A stretch of 64,000 nt of DNA, taken from Dawidia cretensis (GTDB taxonomy: Bacteria > Bacteroidota > Bacteroidia > Cytophagales > Cyclobacteriaceae). The position numbers and the translations under genes are program-made. Shown here in pieces: positions 15,385 to 25,690 of this stretch (positions are counted from its first letter, which is position 1; every line of letters begins with the position of its first letter). Under the pieces are notes generated by a model. The model was not told the origin of the DNA. It did no database searches and saw only the letters and a list, made by a program, of their open reading frames with translations. The stretch lies in the NCBI RefSeq assembly GCF_018598175.1, contig NZ_JAHESE010000023.1:58244-122243 (forward strand), given 5' to 3'.

Positions 15385-16656
15385 ATGAAAACGAAACGTG
15401 TTCCTCACGGGAAAAGTCGCCGCATCTGGAAAATTCTGCTAGCGGTTGTAATCGTACTGGTGGTGGTACGGCTTATCCTCCCCTACGTCGTGTTGCGCTA
15501 TGCCAACAAGACCCTCGCCAATATGAAAGGCTACTATGGTCATATTACCGATATTGACCTGGCGCTGATCCGCGGTGCGTACCGTATGGATAGTATTTAC
15601 CTCAACCAGGTGGACACCGTTACCCAAAAACAAACGGAGTTCTTCGCGGCTTCCGCTATCGACCTGTCCATTGAATGGAAAGCGCTGCTGCATGGATCGG
15701 TTGTCGGCGAGCTGGTCTTTGAGAATCCGATGATACGTTTCACCAAGGACAAGGTGGAGCCTACGGATGTGCGGAACGATTCCACGGATTTCCGGCAACT
15801 GTTGGACGACTTCATGCCGCTGCAGGTGAACCGTTTTGAAGTAAACAATGGGCGTATTCGCTATATAGATCAACACTCCAGTCCCCCGGTGGATATTGCG
15901 ATGACCAACACCAACATCCTGGCGCTGAACCTGCGTAACAGCTACGACTCTGCAGCTTTACTGCCTGCGACTGTCAAGGCCAGTGCCGATATATATGAAG
16001 GATCGTTGGACTTTAATATGAAGATTAATCCCCTGGCGGACGATCCCACCTTTGATATGAATGCCGAGGTAAAAAACACCAATCTTGTGAAGCTAAACGA
16101 GTTCTTTCAGGCGTATGCGAAAATCGATGTGAACAAAGGTCGGTTTGGACTTTATACCGAGGTGGCGGCGAAAGAAGGACAGTTTAACGGCTACGTAAAA
16201 CCGTTGATTCAAGACCTCGATGTATTGGGCAAAGAAGATCGCGATGATAACGTCTTTCGCAAAATGTGGGAGGCGGTCGCGGGCGGCGTCGGTGAGATCT
16301 TTGAAAACCAACGCAAGGACCAGGTGGCGACCAAGCTCCAATTCCGGGGCGACTTAAAAAATCCGCGCACCAATACCTGGTCAGCGATTATCAATGTATT
16401 GCAAAACGCCTTTATCCAGGCCATTCAGCCTTCGATCGACTACGAGATCAACCTGGCATCGGTAGATTCGCCGGAGAATAAAGAGAAGAAAGGGTTTCTG
16501 GCAAAAGCATTTGACTCGGACAAGTCTGATAAGGATGACAAGTCCAGGGACGAGAAGAGGGCCGAGCGTAAAAAGAAACGTGATGAAAAGAAACGCGAGC
16601 GTGAGGAGAGACGCGAGGCAAAAAAGCAGGAGAAAGATAGTGGGCGCGCCATTTGA
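15385..16656 (+). CDS. AsmA/DUF748-like membrane-anchored envelope protein
   Basis: 423 residues. A basic N-terminus and one membrane helix (about 14-34) lead into DUF748-like sequence: the opening YANKTLANMKGYYGHITDIDLALIRGAYRMDSI and the later LQVNRFEVNNGRIRYIDQ are typical of this group, related to AsmA. Such proteins sit in the periplasmic face of the membrane and are linked with outer-membrane lipid or protein homeostasis. The last 50 residues (about 370-423) are nearly all Lys, Arg, Glu and Asp and should be a charged, unfolded or helical tail. It is a single gene, closed by a terminator at 16726. Confidence 0.78.
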   Translation: MKTKRVPHGKSRRIWKILLAVVIVLVVVRLILPYVVLRYANKTLANMKGYYGHITDIDLALIRGAYRMDSIYLNQVDTVTQKQTEFFAASAIDLSIEWKALLHGSVVGELVFENPMIRFTKDKVEPTDVRNDSTDFRQLLDDFMPLQVNRFEVNNGRIRYIDQHSSPPVDIAMTNTNILALNLRNSYDSAALLPATVKASADIYEGSLDFNMKINPLADDPTFDMNAEVKNTNLVKLNEFFQAYAKIDVNKGRFGLYTEVAAKEGQFNGYVKPLIQDLDVLGKEDRDDNVFRKMWEAVAGGVGEIFENQRKDQVATKLQFRGDLKNPRTNTWSAIINVLQNAFIQAIQPSIDYEINLASVDSPENKEKKGFLAKAFDSDKSDKDDKSRDEKRAERKKKRDEKKREREERREAKKQEKDSGRAI

Positions 16657-16725
16657 CGGATTAGCGCCGGCGCCAACTTGGCTGGCATAATTTTTTCGTA
16701 TAGACCTCACATATCTGGGATATAG

Positions 16726-16755
16726 ACCCTGGGGATTAATTTCCTCAGGGTTTTT
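16726..16755 (+). terminator. Rho-independent terminator
   Basis: ACCCTGGGG (16726-16734) pairs with CCTCAGGGT (16743-16751) with one G-T pair, loop ATTAATTT, and a run of Ts at 16751-16755. It lies 70 bases after the DUF748 gene and about 100 bases before the poly-HAMP kinase. Confidence 0.78.
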
Positions 16756-16853
16756 CCGTTTATAGAAATCTTTGTTTTCAATAGCATTTTTCCGGTTTTC
16801 GCTGTATTATTTTATCCCACCTTCTCGCTACCTTGAACACATAAACTCTAACC

Positions 16854-19800
16854 ATGGCTAAAAAGATTCCTATTGCCAAAGCTTCCACCGAAGCCGTTAC
16901 CCTCGCACGCCCTAAGACCAAGACCCCGGCCAAGAAGTCGAAGACCCCACCGGTGCGCAATGTCACTGCTCCGAACGCTACTGATGCTGCGGGTAGCGCT
17001 GACGATATGCTTGACAACCGTGAGCTTCTGCGCGTCTTAACCGAGATGCGCAACGGCAACTTTTCTGTTCGGATGCCTTTTGATAAGGTAGGCCTGCCGG
17101 GTAAGGTTTGTGATACGCTCAATGAAATTATAGCGCTGAACGAGAAGATGATGCAGGAATTTACCCGTGCCGGTAATACCATCGGTAAACAGGGTAAGCT
17201 GACACAACGCATCGAAGTGCCGAGCGCGCAAGGTTCGTGGGCGACGGGCGTTTCTTCGTTGAACGCGCTGATCTCCGACCTGGTACACCCGACAATCGAG
17301 ATCGCGCACGTAATCAGCTCGGTGGCAAAGGGTAATCTTTCGCAGGAGATGCCGCTGGAAATTGGTGGCTACACCTTGCAAGGTGAGTTTGCGCGTATTG
17401 CCCGCGAGGTAAACGACATGGTGAAACAGCTGAACCTGTTCTCGATGGAAGTAACGCGCGTGGCGCGGGAGGTGGGTTCGGAAGGGAAGCTCGGTGGTCA
17501 GGCGAAAGTAAAGGGTGTCGCAGGGGTGTGGAAAGATCTTACCGATTCGGTAAACCAGATGGGGAGTAACCTGACGGCCCAGGTGCGGAACATTGCCGAA
17601 GTAACAACGGCCGTGGCGAAGGGTGACCTTTCGAAGAAGATCACGGTGGATGTGAAGGGTGAGATTCTCGAGCTGAAAAACACCATCAACACGATGGTGG
17701 ATCAGCTGAACTCCTTCTCGTCGGAGGTAACGCGGGTGGCGCTCGAAGTGGGTACAGAAGGGAAGCTCGGTGGCCAGGCACAAGTAAAAGGCGTAGCCGG
17801 CACGTGGAAAGATTTGACTGACTCCGTAAACCAGATGGCCTCGAACCTCACGGGCCAGGTACGTAATATCGCGGAAGTAACAACGGCCGTGGCGAAGGGC
17901 GACCTTTCGCGCCAGATCACGGTGGACGTGAAGGGTGAGATCCTCGAGCTGAAAAACACCATCAACACGATGGTGGATCAGCTCAACTCCTTCTCGTCGG
18001 AAGTAACGCGTGTGGCGCTGGAAGTGGGCTCGGAAGGGAAGCTCGGTGGCCAGGCGACGGTGAAAGGTGGCGGTGGCGTGTGGAAAGATCTGACCGATTC
18101 GGTAAACCAGATGGCGTCCAACCTGACGGGCCAGGTGCGGAACATTGCGCAGGTAACAACGGCCGTGGCGAAAGGCGACTTGTCGCGTAAGATCACGGTG
18201 GACGTGCGGGGTGAGATTCGCGAGCTGAAAGATACGATCAACACGATGGTGGATCAGCTCAACTCCTTTGGTTCCGAAGTAACGCGCGTGGCGCGGGAAG
18301 TGGGTTCGGAAGGTAAGTTGGGGGGGCAGGCGACGGTGGAAGGTGTCGGTGGTGTCTGGAAAGATCTGACCGACTCCGTAAACCAGATGGCGTCGAACCT
18401 GACGGGCCAGGTGCGGAACATTGCGCAGGTAACAACAGCCGTGGCGAAGGGTGACTTGTCGCGTAAGATCACAGTGGATGTGAAGGGTGAGATCCTCGAG
18501 CTGAAAGATACGATCAACACGATGGTGGATCAGCTCAACTCGTTTGCATCCGAAGTAACGCGTGTGGCGCGGGAAGTAGGCTCGGAAGGTATGCTTGGTG
18601 GCCAGGCGGACGTGCCCGGTGTAGGCGGTACGTGGAAAGATTTGACGGACTCGGTAAATAAAATGGCGGGTAACCTTACCAGCCAGGTGCGGAATATTGC
18701 GGAAGTAACAACGGCCGTGGCGAATGGGGACTTGTCGCGTAAGATCACGGTGGATGTGAAGGGCGAGATCCTCGAGCTGAAGAACACCATCAACACGATG
18801 GTGGATCAGTTGAATTCGTTCGGCTCGGAAGTAACGCGCGTGGCGCGGGAAGTGGGCTCGGAAGGCAAGCTCGGGGGCCAGGCGACGGTGGAAGGTGTCG
18901 GTGGTGTGTGGAAAGACCTGACCGACTCGGTAAACCAGATGGCGTCGAACCTGACAGGCCAGGTGCGGAACATTGCCGAAGTAACAACGGCCGTGGCGAA
19001 GGGTGACTTGTCGTGGAAGATCACGGTGGATGTGAAGGGTGAGATCCTCGAGTTAAAAAACACTATCAACACGATGGTGGATCAGCTGCGGGGTTTTGCG
19101 TCGGAAGTAACGCGTGTGGCGCTGGAGGTGGGCTCGGAAGGTAAGCTCGGCGGCCAGGCCGACGTACAGGGTGTGGGTGGTACATGGAAAGATTTGACAA
19201 GCTCCGTAAACCTGATGGCGTCGAACCTGACGAGCCAGGTACGGAACATTGCCGAAGTAACAACGGCGGTGGCGAACGGAGACTTGTCGCGCAAGATCGA
19301 CGTGGATGTGAAAGGCGAGATCCTGGAGCTGAAGAATACGATCAACACCATGGTGGACCAGCTGCGGGGCTTTGCCTCGGAAGTAACGCGTGTGGCGCGG
19401 GAAGTGGGTACCGACGGTAAGCTCGGTGGCCAGGCGAACGTGCCGGGTGTAGGCGGCACGTGGAAAGATTTGACGGACTCCGTAAACCAGATGGCGTCCA
19501 ACCTGACAGGCCAGGTGCGGAACATTGCCGAAGTGGCGATTGCCGTGGCGAACGGCGATATGTCGAAGAAGATCACGGTGGACGTGCGCGGAGAGATTCT
19601 CCAGCTGAAGGAGACCCTCAACACGATGGTGGATCAGTTGCGCGCGTTTGCGTCGGAAGTAACGCGTGTGGCGCGGGAAGTGGGTACGGACGGTAAGCTC
19701 GGGGGTCAGGCATTCGTGCCCGGTGTAGCCGGTACGTGGAAGGACTTGACGGACTCGGTGAACCAGATGACGGGTAACCTCACGGCGCAGGTGCGGAACA

Positions 19801-22800
19801 TCGCCCAGGTGACGAAGGCCGTGGCGTCTGGTGACCTTTCGAAAACGGTGGCCATCGACGTGAAGGGTGAGATCCTGGATTTGAAGAATACAATCAATAC
19901 GATGGTGGAGCAGCTTAACTCCTTCGCCTTCGAAGTAACGCGTGTGGCGCGGGAAGTAGGAACGGAAGGAAAGCTCGGGGGTCAGGCCGAGGTGCGGGGT
20001 GTAGCCGGTACGTGGAAAGATTTGACGGACTCCGTAAACATGATGGCGTCGAACCTGACCAGCCAGGTGCGCGGTATCGCGAAGGTTGTGACCTCGGTGG
20101 CGACGGGTAACCTTCGCCAAAAGCTGTCGATCAACGCGAAGGGCGAAGTGGCGCAGCTGACGGATACAATCAACGAGATGATCGAGACGCTGGCGGTGTT
20201 TGCCGACCAGGTAACAAACGTGGCGCGCGAAGTAGGTGTCGACGGGCGACTCGGTGGCCAGGCGAACGTGCCGGGTGCGTCGGGTATCTGGAAGAATCTT
20301 ACGGAGAACGTGAACCAGCTGGCGCAGAACCTGACCACGCAGGTGCGTGCGATCTCGGAGGTGGCGTCGGCGGTAACGAAGGGTGACCTTACCCGTACAA
20401 TCCGCGTGGAAGCGCAGGGCGAAGTGGAAGCCTTGAAAGATACCATCAACCAGATGATCTCCAACCTGCGCGCGACGACGCTGCGGAACCAGGAGCAAGA
20501 CTGGCTGAAGTCGAATTTCGCGAAGTTTACGCAAATGCTTCAGGGGCAGCGTGACCTGGATACCGTGAGCCGGCGCATTCTCTCTGAGCTTGCCCAGGTG
20601 GTCAAGGCGCACTATGGTGCGTTCTATATCCTCAAGCACAATGAAGAGACCTCGCACGTCAACCTGCAGTTGTTTGCGGCATATGCCTATAAAGAGGAAA
20701 AAAATATACCACGCGAGTTTTCCATTGGCGAAGGGCTGGTGGGGCAATGCGCGCTGGAGAAAGAACGCATCTTGTTAACCAACGTGCCGCAGGGGTATAT
20801 CAAGATCAACTCTGCGCTGGGCAAAATCCGTCCGGCGAACCTCATCATTCTGCCCGTGTTGTTTGAGAACGACGTGAAGGCGGTGATCGAGCTGGCCTCG
20901 CTGGAGATCTTTAACGAGACTCACCTTGACTTCCTCAACCAGGTGACGGAAAGTATCGGTATCGTGTTGAACACGATCGAAGCCAACACCCGTACGGAGG
21001 AGTTGCTGTCGCAGTCGCAGTCGCTGGCGGGCGAGCTTAAGAGTCAGCAGGAAGAGCTGCGCCGCACCAACGACGAGCTGCAAGACAAGGCGCTGTTGCT
21101 GGTGAAGCAGAAGGACGAAGTGGAAGCCAAGAACAACGAGGTGGAAGAAGCGCGTCGTTCACTGGAAGAAAAAGCCGAGCAGCTGACGCTTACTTCGAAG
21201 TATAAATCAGAGTTCCTGGCGAACATGTCGCACGAGCTGCGCACACCGCTCAACAGCTTGCTCATTCTTGCGCAACAGCTGTATGAGAATGCGGAAGGCA
21301 ACCTCAACGACAAACAGATCAGGTATGCCAAGACGATTCACTCGTGTGGCGACGACTTGATCCAGCTGATCAACGACATCCTCGACCTGTCGAAGATCGA
21401 GTCGGGTTTTATCTCGACCAACATTTCACTGGTATCTATTTCGGAGATCGCGTCGTTTGTGGAGACTACCTTCAAACCGATCTCGGAAGCCCGCAGCCTC
21501 AAGTTCCGGATCGAAACGGAAGCATCGCTGCCGGCGTCTATGGATACCGATATTCAGCGTCTCAACCAGATCCTCAAGAACCTGTTGTCAAACGCTTTCA
21601 AGTTCACGGAGAAGGGCGAAGTAAGCCTGAACATCTTCGAAGCGAAGAAGACGTGGAAGACCGGCAACCCGGGACTGGAAGCCGCACGCAGAGTGATCGG
21701 CTTCTCCATTACCGATACAGGGATTGGCATCCCGCAAGAGAAACAACTTATCATTTTTGAGGCCTTCCAGCAGGCGGAAGGTTCGACCAGCCGGAAATAT
21801 GGTGGCACGGGCCTCGGCCTCTCTATCAGTCGGGGTCTGGCGGAATTGCTGGGCGGTACGATCGAGCTCGAGAGCGAGCCGGGCCAGGGCAGCACGTTTA
21901 CGCTGTACCTGCCGGTGAACGCCGTGTCAAGCGCCTTCGCGCGCGAGAAGCCGGAGAGCATCAAAACCATCGATCAGCTACAGCTGACTGACGACACGGG
22001 CGGGATCGATTCACTGCTGAACACACTGCGCGTAACGAAGGACGGCGTCGAGGCCCGGGGCCTGGAAATCGTGAACGAGCTGACGAACGACGCAGGCGAC
22101 GACCGCACGAACATATCGGCTACCGACAAGGTGATCGTTGTTGTCGAAGATGATTACCGCTTTGGTAAGATCATCTTGGAGAAAGCACACTCCCACGGGC
22201 TGAAAGTAGTGATTGCTTCTACCTATGTCGAAGTGTTCGAGTTCATCAACCGCTTCACTCCTATCGCGATCACGCTGGACGTGAAGTTGCCGTCGACGAG
22301 CGGCTGGAAGGTGCTCGACCTGCTGCGCAACGACCTCAACTATCGCCACATTCCGATCTATGTAATCTCGGGTGAAGAGAACCGCGCGCTGGCGATGCGC
22401 CGGGGCGCCCGCGACTTCCTGCTGAAGCCGATCGACAACGCGGCGTTGGACGAGCTGTTCCGCGATGTCCTCTCCTACAACCATCGTCCGTCGCGTACGG
22501 TACTGATCGTGGAAGACAACGAGATCGATTCGTCGCAAATCGCCAAGGTAATGGAAGATACGCATGTGATGGTATCGATTGCCACCACCGGTAAAGAAGC
22601 CTTTGACTTTCTGGAGGCGGAAGACCCGGATTGTATAATTCTCGATTATACACTGCCCGATATTTCCGGATCGGACCTGGTGAGCAAGGTAAGCCTGCTG
22701 AAAAAGAAGCTGACGCCGGTGATTGTATACTCGGCGCGTGACTTCGACAAGGGCGAGCTGGCGCACCTCGGCCAAAGCTCGAGCGCGGTGATCCTCAAGA

Positions 22801-23294
22801 ATGCCAACTCCATTGAACAGCTATTGGAAGAGACGATCTCCCACCTGCACATCAATCACAAGGATCTCTCGCAACAGAAGCGTCGCATTATCGAGACGAT
22901 CCGCAGCAAGGAGGATATCCTGAGTGGTAAGAATATCCTGGTGGTGGATGACGACGTACGAAACCTGTTTGCGTTGACGACGGTGTTCGAGCGGTATAAT
23001 ATCAACGTTATTACCGCAGAAAGCGGACGGGATGCTATTCAGATCCTGAACGACGATCCGAAGATCGATATGGTATTGATGGATATCATGATGCCCGAAA
23101 TGGACGGGTATGAAACGACACAGAAGATCCGCCGTGAGCATAAGAACAGCTCGTTGCCGATCATTGCCGTGACGGCCAAGGCCATGAAGGGCGATCGCCA
23201 GAAATGCATTGAAGCAGGTGCTTCGGATTATATCACCAAGCCTGTTAAAATAGATCAACTGTTGTCGCTGATGCGCTTCTGGTTCTGTAAATAA
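16854..23294 (+). CDS. Giant poly-HAMP hybrid histidine kinase with GAF and three receivers
   Basis: 2146 residues, no signal peptide or membrane helix, so cytoplasmic. Order: Lys/Ala/Pro-rich start (1-50); two HAMP-like units (about 60-200); eleven tandem 92-residue repeats (201-1212); GAF (about 1230-1395, VGQCALEKE); coiled coil; kinase core with H-box [12 protein letters not shown] near 1456, N-box [12 protein letters not shown] and G-boxes DTGIGIP and GTGLGLS; then receivers at about 1760-1880 (Asp in TLDVKLP), 1882-2000 (Asp in ILDYTLP) and 2025-2140 (Asp in LMDIMMP). Each repeat pairs a HAMP-like unit ([18 protein letters not shown]) with a divergent partner ([11 protein letters not shown]). 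This is the layout of fungal group III (Nik1-type) osmosensing kinases. A receiver-kinase gene follows after 13 bp and is probably cotranscribed. Confidence 0.96.
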   Translation: MAKKIPIAKASTEAVTLARPKTKTPAKKSKTPPVRNVTAPNATDAAGSADDMLDNRELLRVLTEMRNGNFSVRMPFDKVGLPGKVCDTLNEIIALNEKMMQEFTRAGNTIGKQGKLTQRIEVPSAQGSWATGVSSLNALISDLVHPTIEIAHVISSVAKGNLSQEMPLEIGGYTLQGEFARIAREVNDMVKQLNLFSMEVTRVAREVGSEGKLGGQAKVKGVAGVWKDLTDSVNQMGSNLTAQVRNIAEVTTAVAKGDLSKKITVDVKGEILELKNTINTMVDQLNSFSSEVTRVALEVGTEGKLGGQAQVKGVAGTWKDLTDSVNQMASNLTGQVRNIAEVTTAVAKGDLSRQITVDVKGEILELKNTINTMVDQLNSFSSEVTRVALEVGSEGKLGGQATVKGGGGVWKDLTDSVNQMASNLTGQVRNIAQVTTAVAKGDLSRKITVDVRGEIRELKDTINTMVDQLNSFGSEVTRVAREVGSEGKLGGQATVEGVGGVWKDLTDSVNQMASNLTGQVRNIAQVTTAVAKGDLSRKITVDVKGEILELKDTINTMVDQLNSFASEVTRVAREVGSEGMLGGQADVPGVGGTWKDLTDSVNKMAGNLTSQVRNIAEVTTAVANGDLSRKITVDVKGEILELKNTINTMVDQLNSFGSEVTRVAREVGSEGKLGGQATVEGVGGVWKDLTDSVNQMASNLTGQVRNIAEVTTAVAKGDLSWKITVDVKGEILELKNTINTMVDQLRGFASEVTRVALEVGSEGKLGGQADVQGVGGTWKDLTSSVNLMASNLTSQVRNIAEVTTAVANGDLSRKIDVDVKGEILELKNTINTMVDQLRGFASEVTRVAREVGTDGKLGGQANVPGVGGTWKDLTDSVNQMASNLTGQVRNIAEVAIAVANGDMSKKITVDVRGEILQLKETLNTMVDQLRAFASEVTRVAREVGTDGKLGGQAFVPGVAGTWKDLTDSVNQMTGNLTAQVRNIAQVTKAVASGDLSKTVAIDVKGEILDLKNTINTMVEQLNSFAFEVTRVAREVGTEGKLGGQAEVRGVAGTWKDLTDSVNMMASNLTSQVRGIAKVVTSVATGNLRQKLSINAKGEVAQLTDTINEMIETLAVFADQVTNVAREVGVDGRLGGQANVPGASGIWKNLTENVNQLAQNLTTQVRAISEVASAVTKGDLTRTIRVEAQGEVEALKDTINQMISNLRATTLRNQEQDWLKSNFAKFTQMLQGQRDLDTVSRRILSELAQVVKAHYGAFYILKHNEETSHVNLQLFAAYAYKEEKNIPREFSIGEGLVGQCALEKERILLTNVPQGYIKINSALGKIRPANLIILPVLFENDVKAVIELASLEIFNETHLDFLNQVTESIGIVLNTIEANTRTEELLSQSQSLAGELKSQQEELRRTNDELQDKALLLVKQKDEVEAKNNEVEEARRSLEEKAEQLTLTSKYKSEFLANMSHELRTPLNSLLILAQQLYENAEGNLNDKQIRYAKTIHSCGDDLIQLINDILDLSKIESGFISTNISLVSISEIASFVETTFKPISEARSLKFRIETEASLPASMDTDIQRLNQILKNLLSNAFKFTEKGEVSLNIFEAKKTWKTGNPGLEAARRVIGFSITDTGIGIPQEKQLIIFEAFQQAEGSTSRKYGGTGLGLSISRGLAELLGGTIELESEPGQGSTFTLYLPVNAVSSAFAREKPESIKTIDQLQLTDDTGGIDSLLNTLRVTKDGVEARGLEIVNELTNDAGDDRTNISATDKVIVVVEDDYRFGKIILEKAHSHGLKVVIASTYVEVFEFINRFTPIAITLDVKLPSTSGWKVLDLLRNDLNYRHIPIYVISGEENRALAMRRGARDFLLKPIDNAALDELFRDVLSYNHRPSRTVLIVEDNEIDSSQIAKVMEDTHVMVSIATTGKEAFDFLEAEDPDCIILDYTLPDISGSDLVSKVSLLKKKLTPVIVYSARDFDKGELAHLGQSSSAVILKNANSIEQLLEETISHLHINHKDLSQQKRRIIETIRSKEDILSGKNILVVDDDVRNLFALTTVFERYNINVITAESGRDAIQILNDDPKIDMVLMDIMMPEMDGYETTQKIRREHKNSSLPIIAVTAKAMKGDRQKCIEAGASDYITKPVKIDQLLSLMRFWFCK
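17454..20489 (+). repeat. Eleven in-frame 276-bp tandem repeats encoding HAMP units
   Basis: The repeat unit runs from TRVAREVG to NSFxSEV and recurs at exactly 276 bp (17454, 17730, 18006 and so on to 20214) with no insertion or deletion. Copies 1-9 are nearly identical over long stretches (for example NINTMVDQL and [21 protein letters not shown]); copies 10 and 11 have diverged. This makes copy-number change by recombination likely. Confidence 0.95.
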
Positions 23295-23307
23295 AATTGT
23301 TTTTTGG

Positions 23308-24579
23308 ATGCGACCTAAGATTTTATTAGTGGATGACCGTGAGGATAACCTCCTTTCCATCGAAACCATTCTGGAACCCAGTGGCTACCAGTTTGTGAAA
23401 GCTCAGTCGGGACGGCAGGCACTGAAGATTTTGCTGAACGAGTACGACTTCGCCATGATCCTCATGGACGTGAAGATGCCGAACCTGAATGGCTTTGAGA
23501 CTGCCTCGCTGATCTACGAACGCGACAAGCTCAAGCACATTCCCATCATCTTCATCACGGCCAACAACTTCGGCGACGAAAACATGTTCCGCGGCTATCA
23601 GGCCGGTGCGGTGGATTACATCTTTAAGCCCATCAATGCCGATGTCTTGCGGGCCAAAGTATCCGTGCTGGTGGATCTTTACCGTAAGAACCATCAACTG
23701 AAGATCCAGGAGCAAAAGCTGATCTCCATTAACCAAAGCCTGCAACTGGAAATCAAAGAACGCATTGCGTCCGAAGAACGCGTGCGTCAGCTCAACAGCC
23801 AGTTGTTGGAGAACATCGAGCGTCTGGAAGCTGTCAACAAGGAGCTGGACCGGTTTGCTTTTATGGCCTCGCACGACTTGCAAGAGCCGTTGCGCAAGAT
23901 CCGCTTGTTCTGTAACAAGCTCTTCATTCGGTATAAGGATATGCTGGATGATAGCGGTACGGACGATTTCAACCGCATTCAACGATCGGCCGAACGGATG
24001 CAGACGTTGATTCGTGACATCCTCACCTTCTCCCGTATTTCCGACGACGCCGGGGAGTTTATTCCGACGGACCTCTCGGTGCTGCTGAACGAGGTGCTGT
24101 CGGAGATGGACGACGAGGTTGATATTAAAGAGGCAGACATCGTGATCGAAAACCTGCCGATATACCGTGTGAACGCGGGGCTGATCAAGTTATTGTTTCA
24201 CAATCTGATCACCAACGCGCTCAAGTATCGTAAGAAGGAATTGCGACCGGCCATTCAGATCACTACGATCTTCCCGAATACGGAAGTGTTGCCGGTGAAT
24301 GGAAAGGAGTACCTGCGTATCTCGATTAAGGACAATGGGCTGGGCTTTGATCAGAAGTATGCCGAGGAGATCTTCGGCATGTTTAAGCGGCTGCATCACA
24401 ACAGTGAGTTTAAAGGGACGGGTATAGGGCTTGCGCTGTGTAAGAAGATCGTGGAGCACCACAAGGGTTTTATCTCGGCATTGAGTACGGCGGGTGAAGG
24501 GTCTACGTTTACGATCTCGCTGCCGATACAGCAGGGGGAATTGGTGGATCAGACACGCACGGGGTCTAATCACGTATAA
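23308..24579 (+). CDS. Receiver-histidine kinase hybrid
   Basis: 423 residues. An N-terminal receiver domain (1-125; acidic pair DDRED, phospho-Asp in LMDVKMP, Lys in IFKPIN) is joined by a coiled coil (about 125-180) to a kinase core: H-box SHDLQEPLRKIR near residue 189, N-box LITNALKYRKKE, G-boxes DNGLGFD and GTGIGLAL. There is no membrane segment. The DLQEPL H-box is the phytochrome-like type. It starts 13 bp after the poly-HAMP kinase stop, so it is probably the next step of the same relay: the receiver takes phosphate from, or responds to, the giant kinase. No DNA-binding output is encoded nearby. Confidence 0.92.
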   Translation: MRPKILLVDDREDNLLSIETILEPSGYQFVKAQSGRQALKILLNEYDFAMILMDVKMPNLNGFETASLIYERDKLKHIPIIFITANNFGDENMFRGYQAGAVDYIFKPINADVLRAKVSVLVDLYRKNHQLKIQEQKLISINQSLQLEIKERIASEERVRQLNSQLLENIERLEAVNKELDRFAFMASHDLQEPLRKIRLFCNKLFIRYKDMLDDSGTDDFNRIQRSAERMQTLIRDILTFSRISDDAGEFIPTDLSVLLNEVLSEMDDEVDIKEADIVIENLPIYRVNAGLIKLLFHNLITNALKYRKKELRPAIQITTIFPNTEVLPVNGKEYLRISIKDNGLGFDQKYAEEIFGMFKRLHHNSEFKGTGIGLALCKKIVEHHKGFISALSTAGEGSTFTISLPIQQGELVDQTRTGSNHV

Positions 24580-24603
24580 TTATTACAACCCAATAATGAC
24601 GAG

Positions 24604-24634
24604 GCCCGACCGGTTTGTGGTCGGGCTTATTTTG
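24604..24634 (+). terminator. Rho-independent terminator between convergent genes
   Basis: GCCCGACC (24604-24611) pairs perfectly with GGTCGGGC (24619-24626); TTATTTTG follows. It lies 25 bases after the receiver-kinase stop and directly at the end of the convergent gene at 24635, so it may serve both. Confidence 0.85.
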
Positions 24635-25645
24635 TTACTGCCTCTCCTGATTCAGAGCGTCTTGGTATAACATGGAGACATCTTCATAAAATACGCTGTC
24701 GAACAGGTTGTGGTGAAATTTATAGGACAATGTCTTGCGGACGTCCATGGTTTGTAGGTCGTGTAGGTTGATTTTAAGCCTGAATAGTGAGTCCTGTACT
24801 TCTTCGAAACCAGTGGTGGTCATGAGAATTCCCTGAGCGGGATCGATGTAGAAGGTGCTGCTCCAGGTGTGAATCCCATGGTCGATTACCGTATGGCTTT
24901 TAAGTGATACCTGGTAAAGATTTAGATTGTGATTGACGCCAATTACTCCCAGATAAAATTCATGGTCATTTAGAAAATAAACCGCGCCTCGTTGCTGTTG
25001 ACCGTCGCCAAGCCTGGTTCGAACGGATACCTGCGGTAAAACTATGTCCGAGATCGAAACGTTTTTAAAACTTAGTATTTGTTTGACTTCGGCGCAATTC
25101 GGTCCTTCTTTTATGTAGATTGAATCGCTTCCCGGTAGGTGGGCGATGAGCAGAACTCCCCCGCCGGGTTTATCTACACAGATCTTTTCCACCGGCTGCT
25201 GCAATAGGTATGGCGAGAGCCAATAGAGAGAGTCCGGAAATTCATATCCGTAGTAGGCAAATTCACCTGGTGTTATGAGGATGTCACTCCGGTCGGAGTT
25301 GCTGCGAGAAATGAGCAGCGGGAACCATCTGCCGTTCAACTTGCTGTGGTCTGGCTCATAGATACCGTCGATCTTTTCACCTACCTTTAGAAATTCACGA
25401 CCATTCAGAGTATAAAAGTAGTCGACTTCCCAACGTCCACTGCTTTCACCCTGTGACCGGTATAATGCGTGTTTGACCCTGGCCGGTATCAATATCGCAC
25501 TCTTTTGCCGTTCTGTTAACAGGCTTTCCCGAGGGTCTCGTTGGAAAATTGTAAAAATGGCCATCACCGAGAATATAATTATCGTGAGGAAAATTTTTCG
25601 TATTCGTTTTTTAGGTGAATCCTGTTTTAAAATTTCTGCACTCAT
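24635..25645 (-). CDS. Hypothetical single-pass membrane protein
   Basis: 336 residues. A basic N-terminus and one helix (about 18-36, FLTIIIFSVMAIFTIF) anchor a large extracytoplasmic part rich in beta strands. Residues 55-135 have YFYTLNGREFLKVGEKIDGIY and FPLLISRSNSDRSDILITPGEF, which resemble a small barrel as in DUF3592-type proteins; the rest (about 200-330) contains a WD/propeller-like string of strands. I do not recognise a family. It starts 45 bp after the GspF gene and ends at the terminator, so it is the last gene of the 37-kb minus-strand run. A role with the secretion locus is possible only by position. Confidence 0.6.
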   Translation of the reverse strand: MSAEILKQDSPKKRIRKIFLTIIIFSVMAIFTIFQRDPRESLLTERQKSAILIPARVKHALYRSQGESSGRWEVDYFYTLNGREFLKVGEKIDGIYEPDHSKLNGRWFPLLISRSNSDRSDILITPGEFAYYGYEFPDSLYWLSPYLLQQPVEKICVDKPGGGVLLIAHLPGSDSIYIKEGPNCAEVKQILSFKNVSISDIVLPQVSVRTRLGDGQQQRGAVYFLNDHEFYLGVIGVNHNLNLYQVSLKSHTVIDHGIHTWSSTFYIDPAQGILMTTTGFEEVQDSLFRLKINLHDLQTMDVRKTLSYKFHHNLFDSVFYEDVSMLYQDALNQERQ

Positions 25646-25690
25646 TCTACAATATCTAATTCACGCCTTGTCAAGGTAGTGTATGGGCCA

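Noticed and set aside
17454-20489. CRISPR-like regular repeats
   Set aside because: The period is 276 bp and fully in frame within one protein; there are no short repeats with unique spacers here or elsewhere in the window.
19053-20747. A 564-residue open frame on the minus strand over the HAMP repeats, and many 88-residue copies of it at 276-bp steps
   Set aside because: Shadows of the repeated coding sequence on the plus strand. They repeat with the same period, have no start context, and their content (runs of R, H, L and V) is antisense-like.
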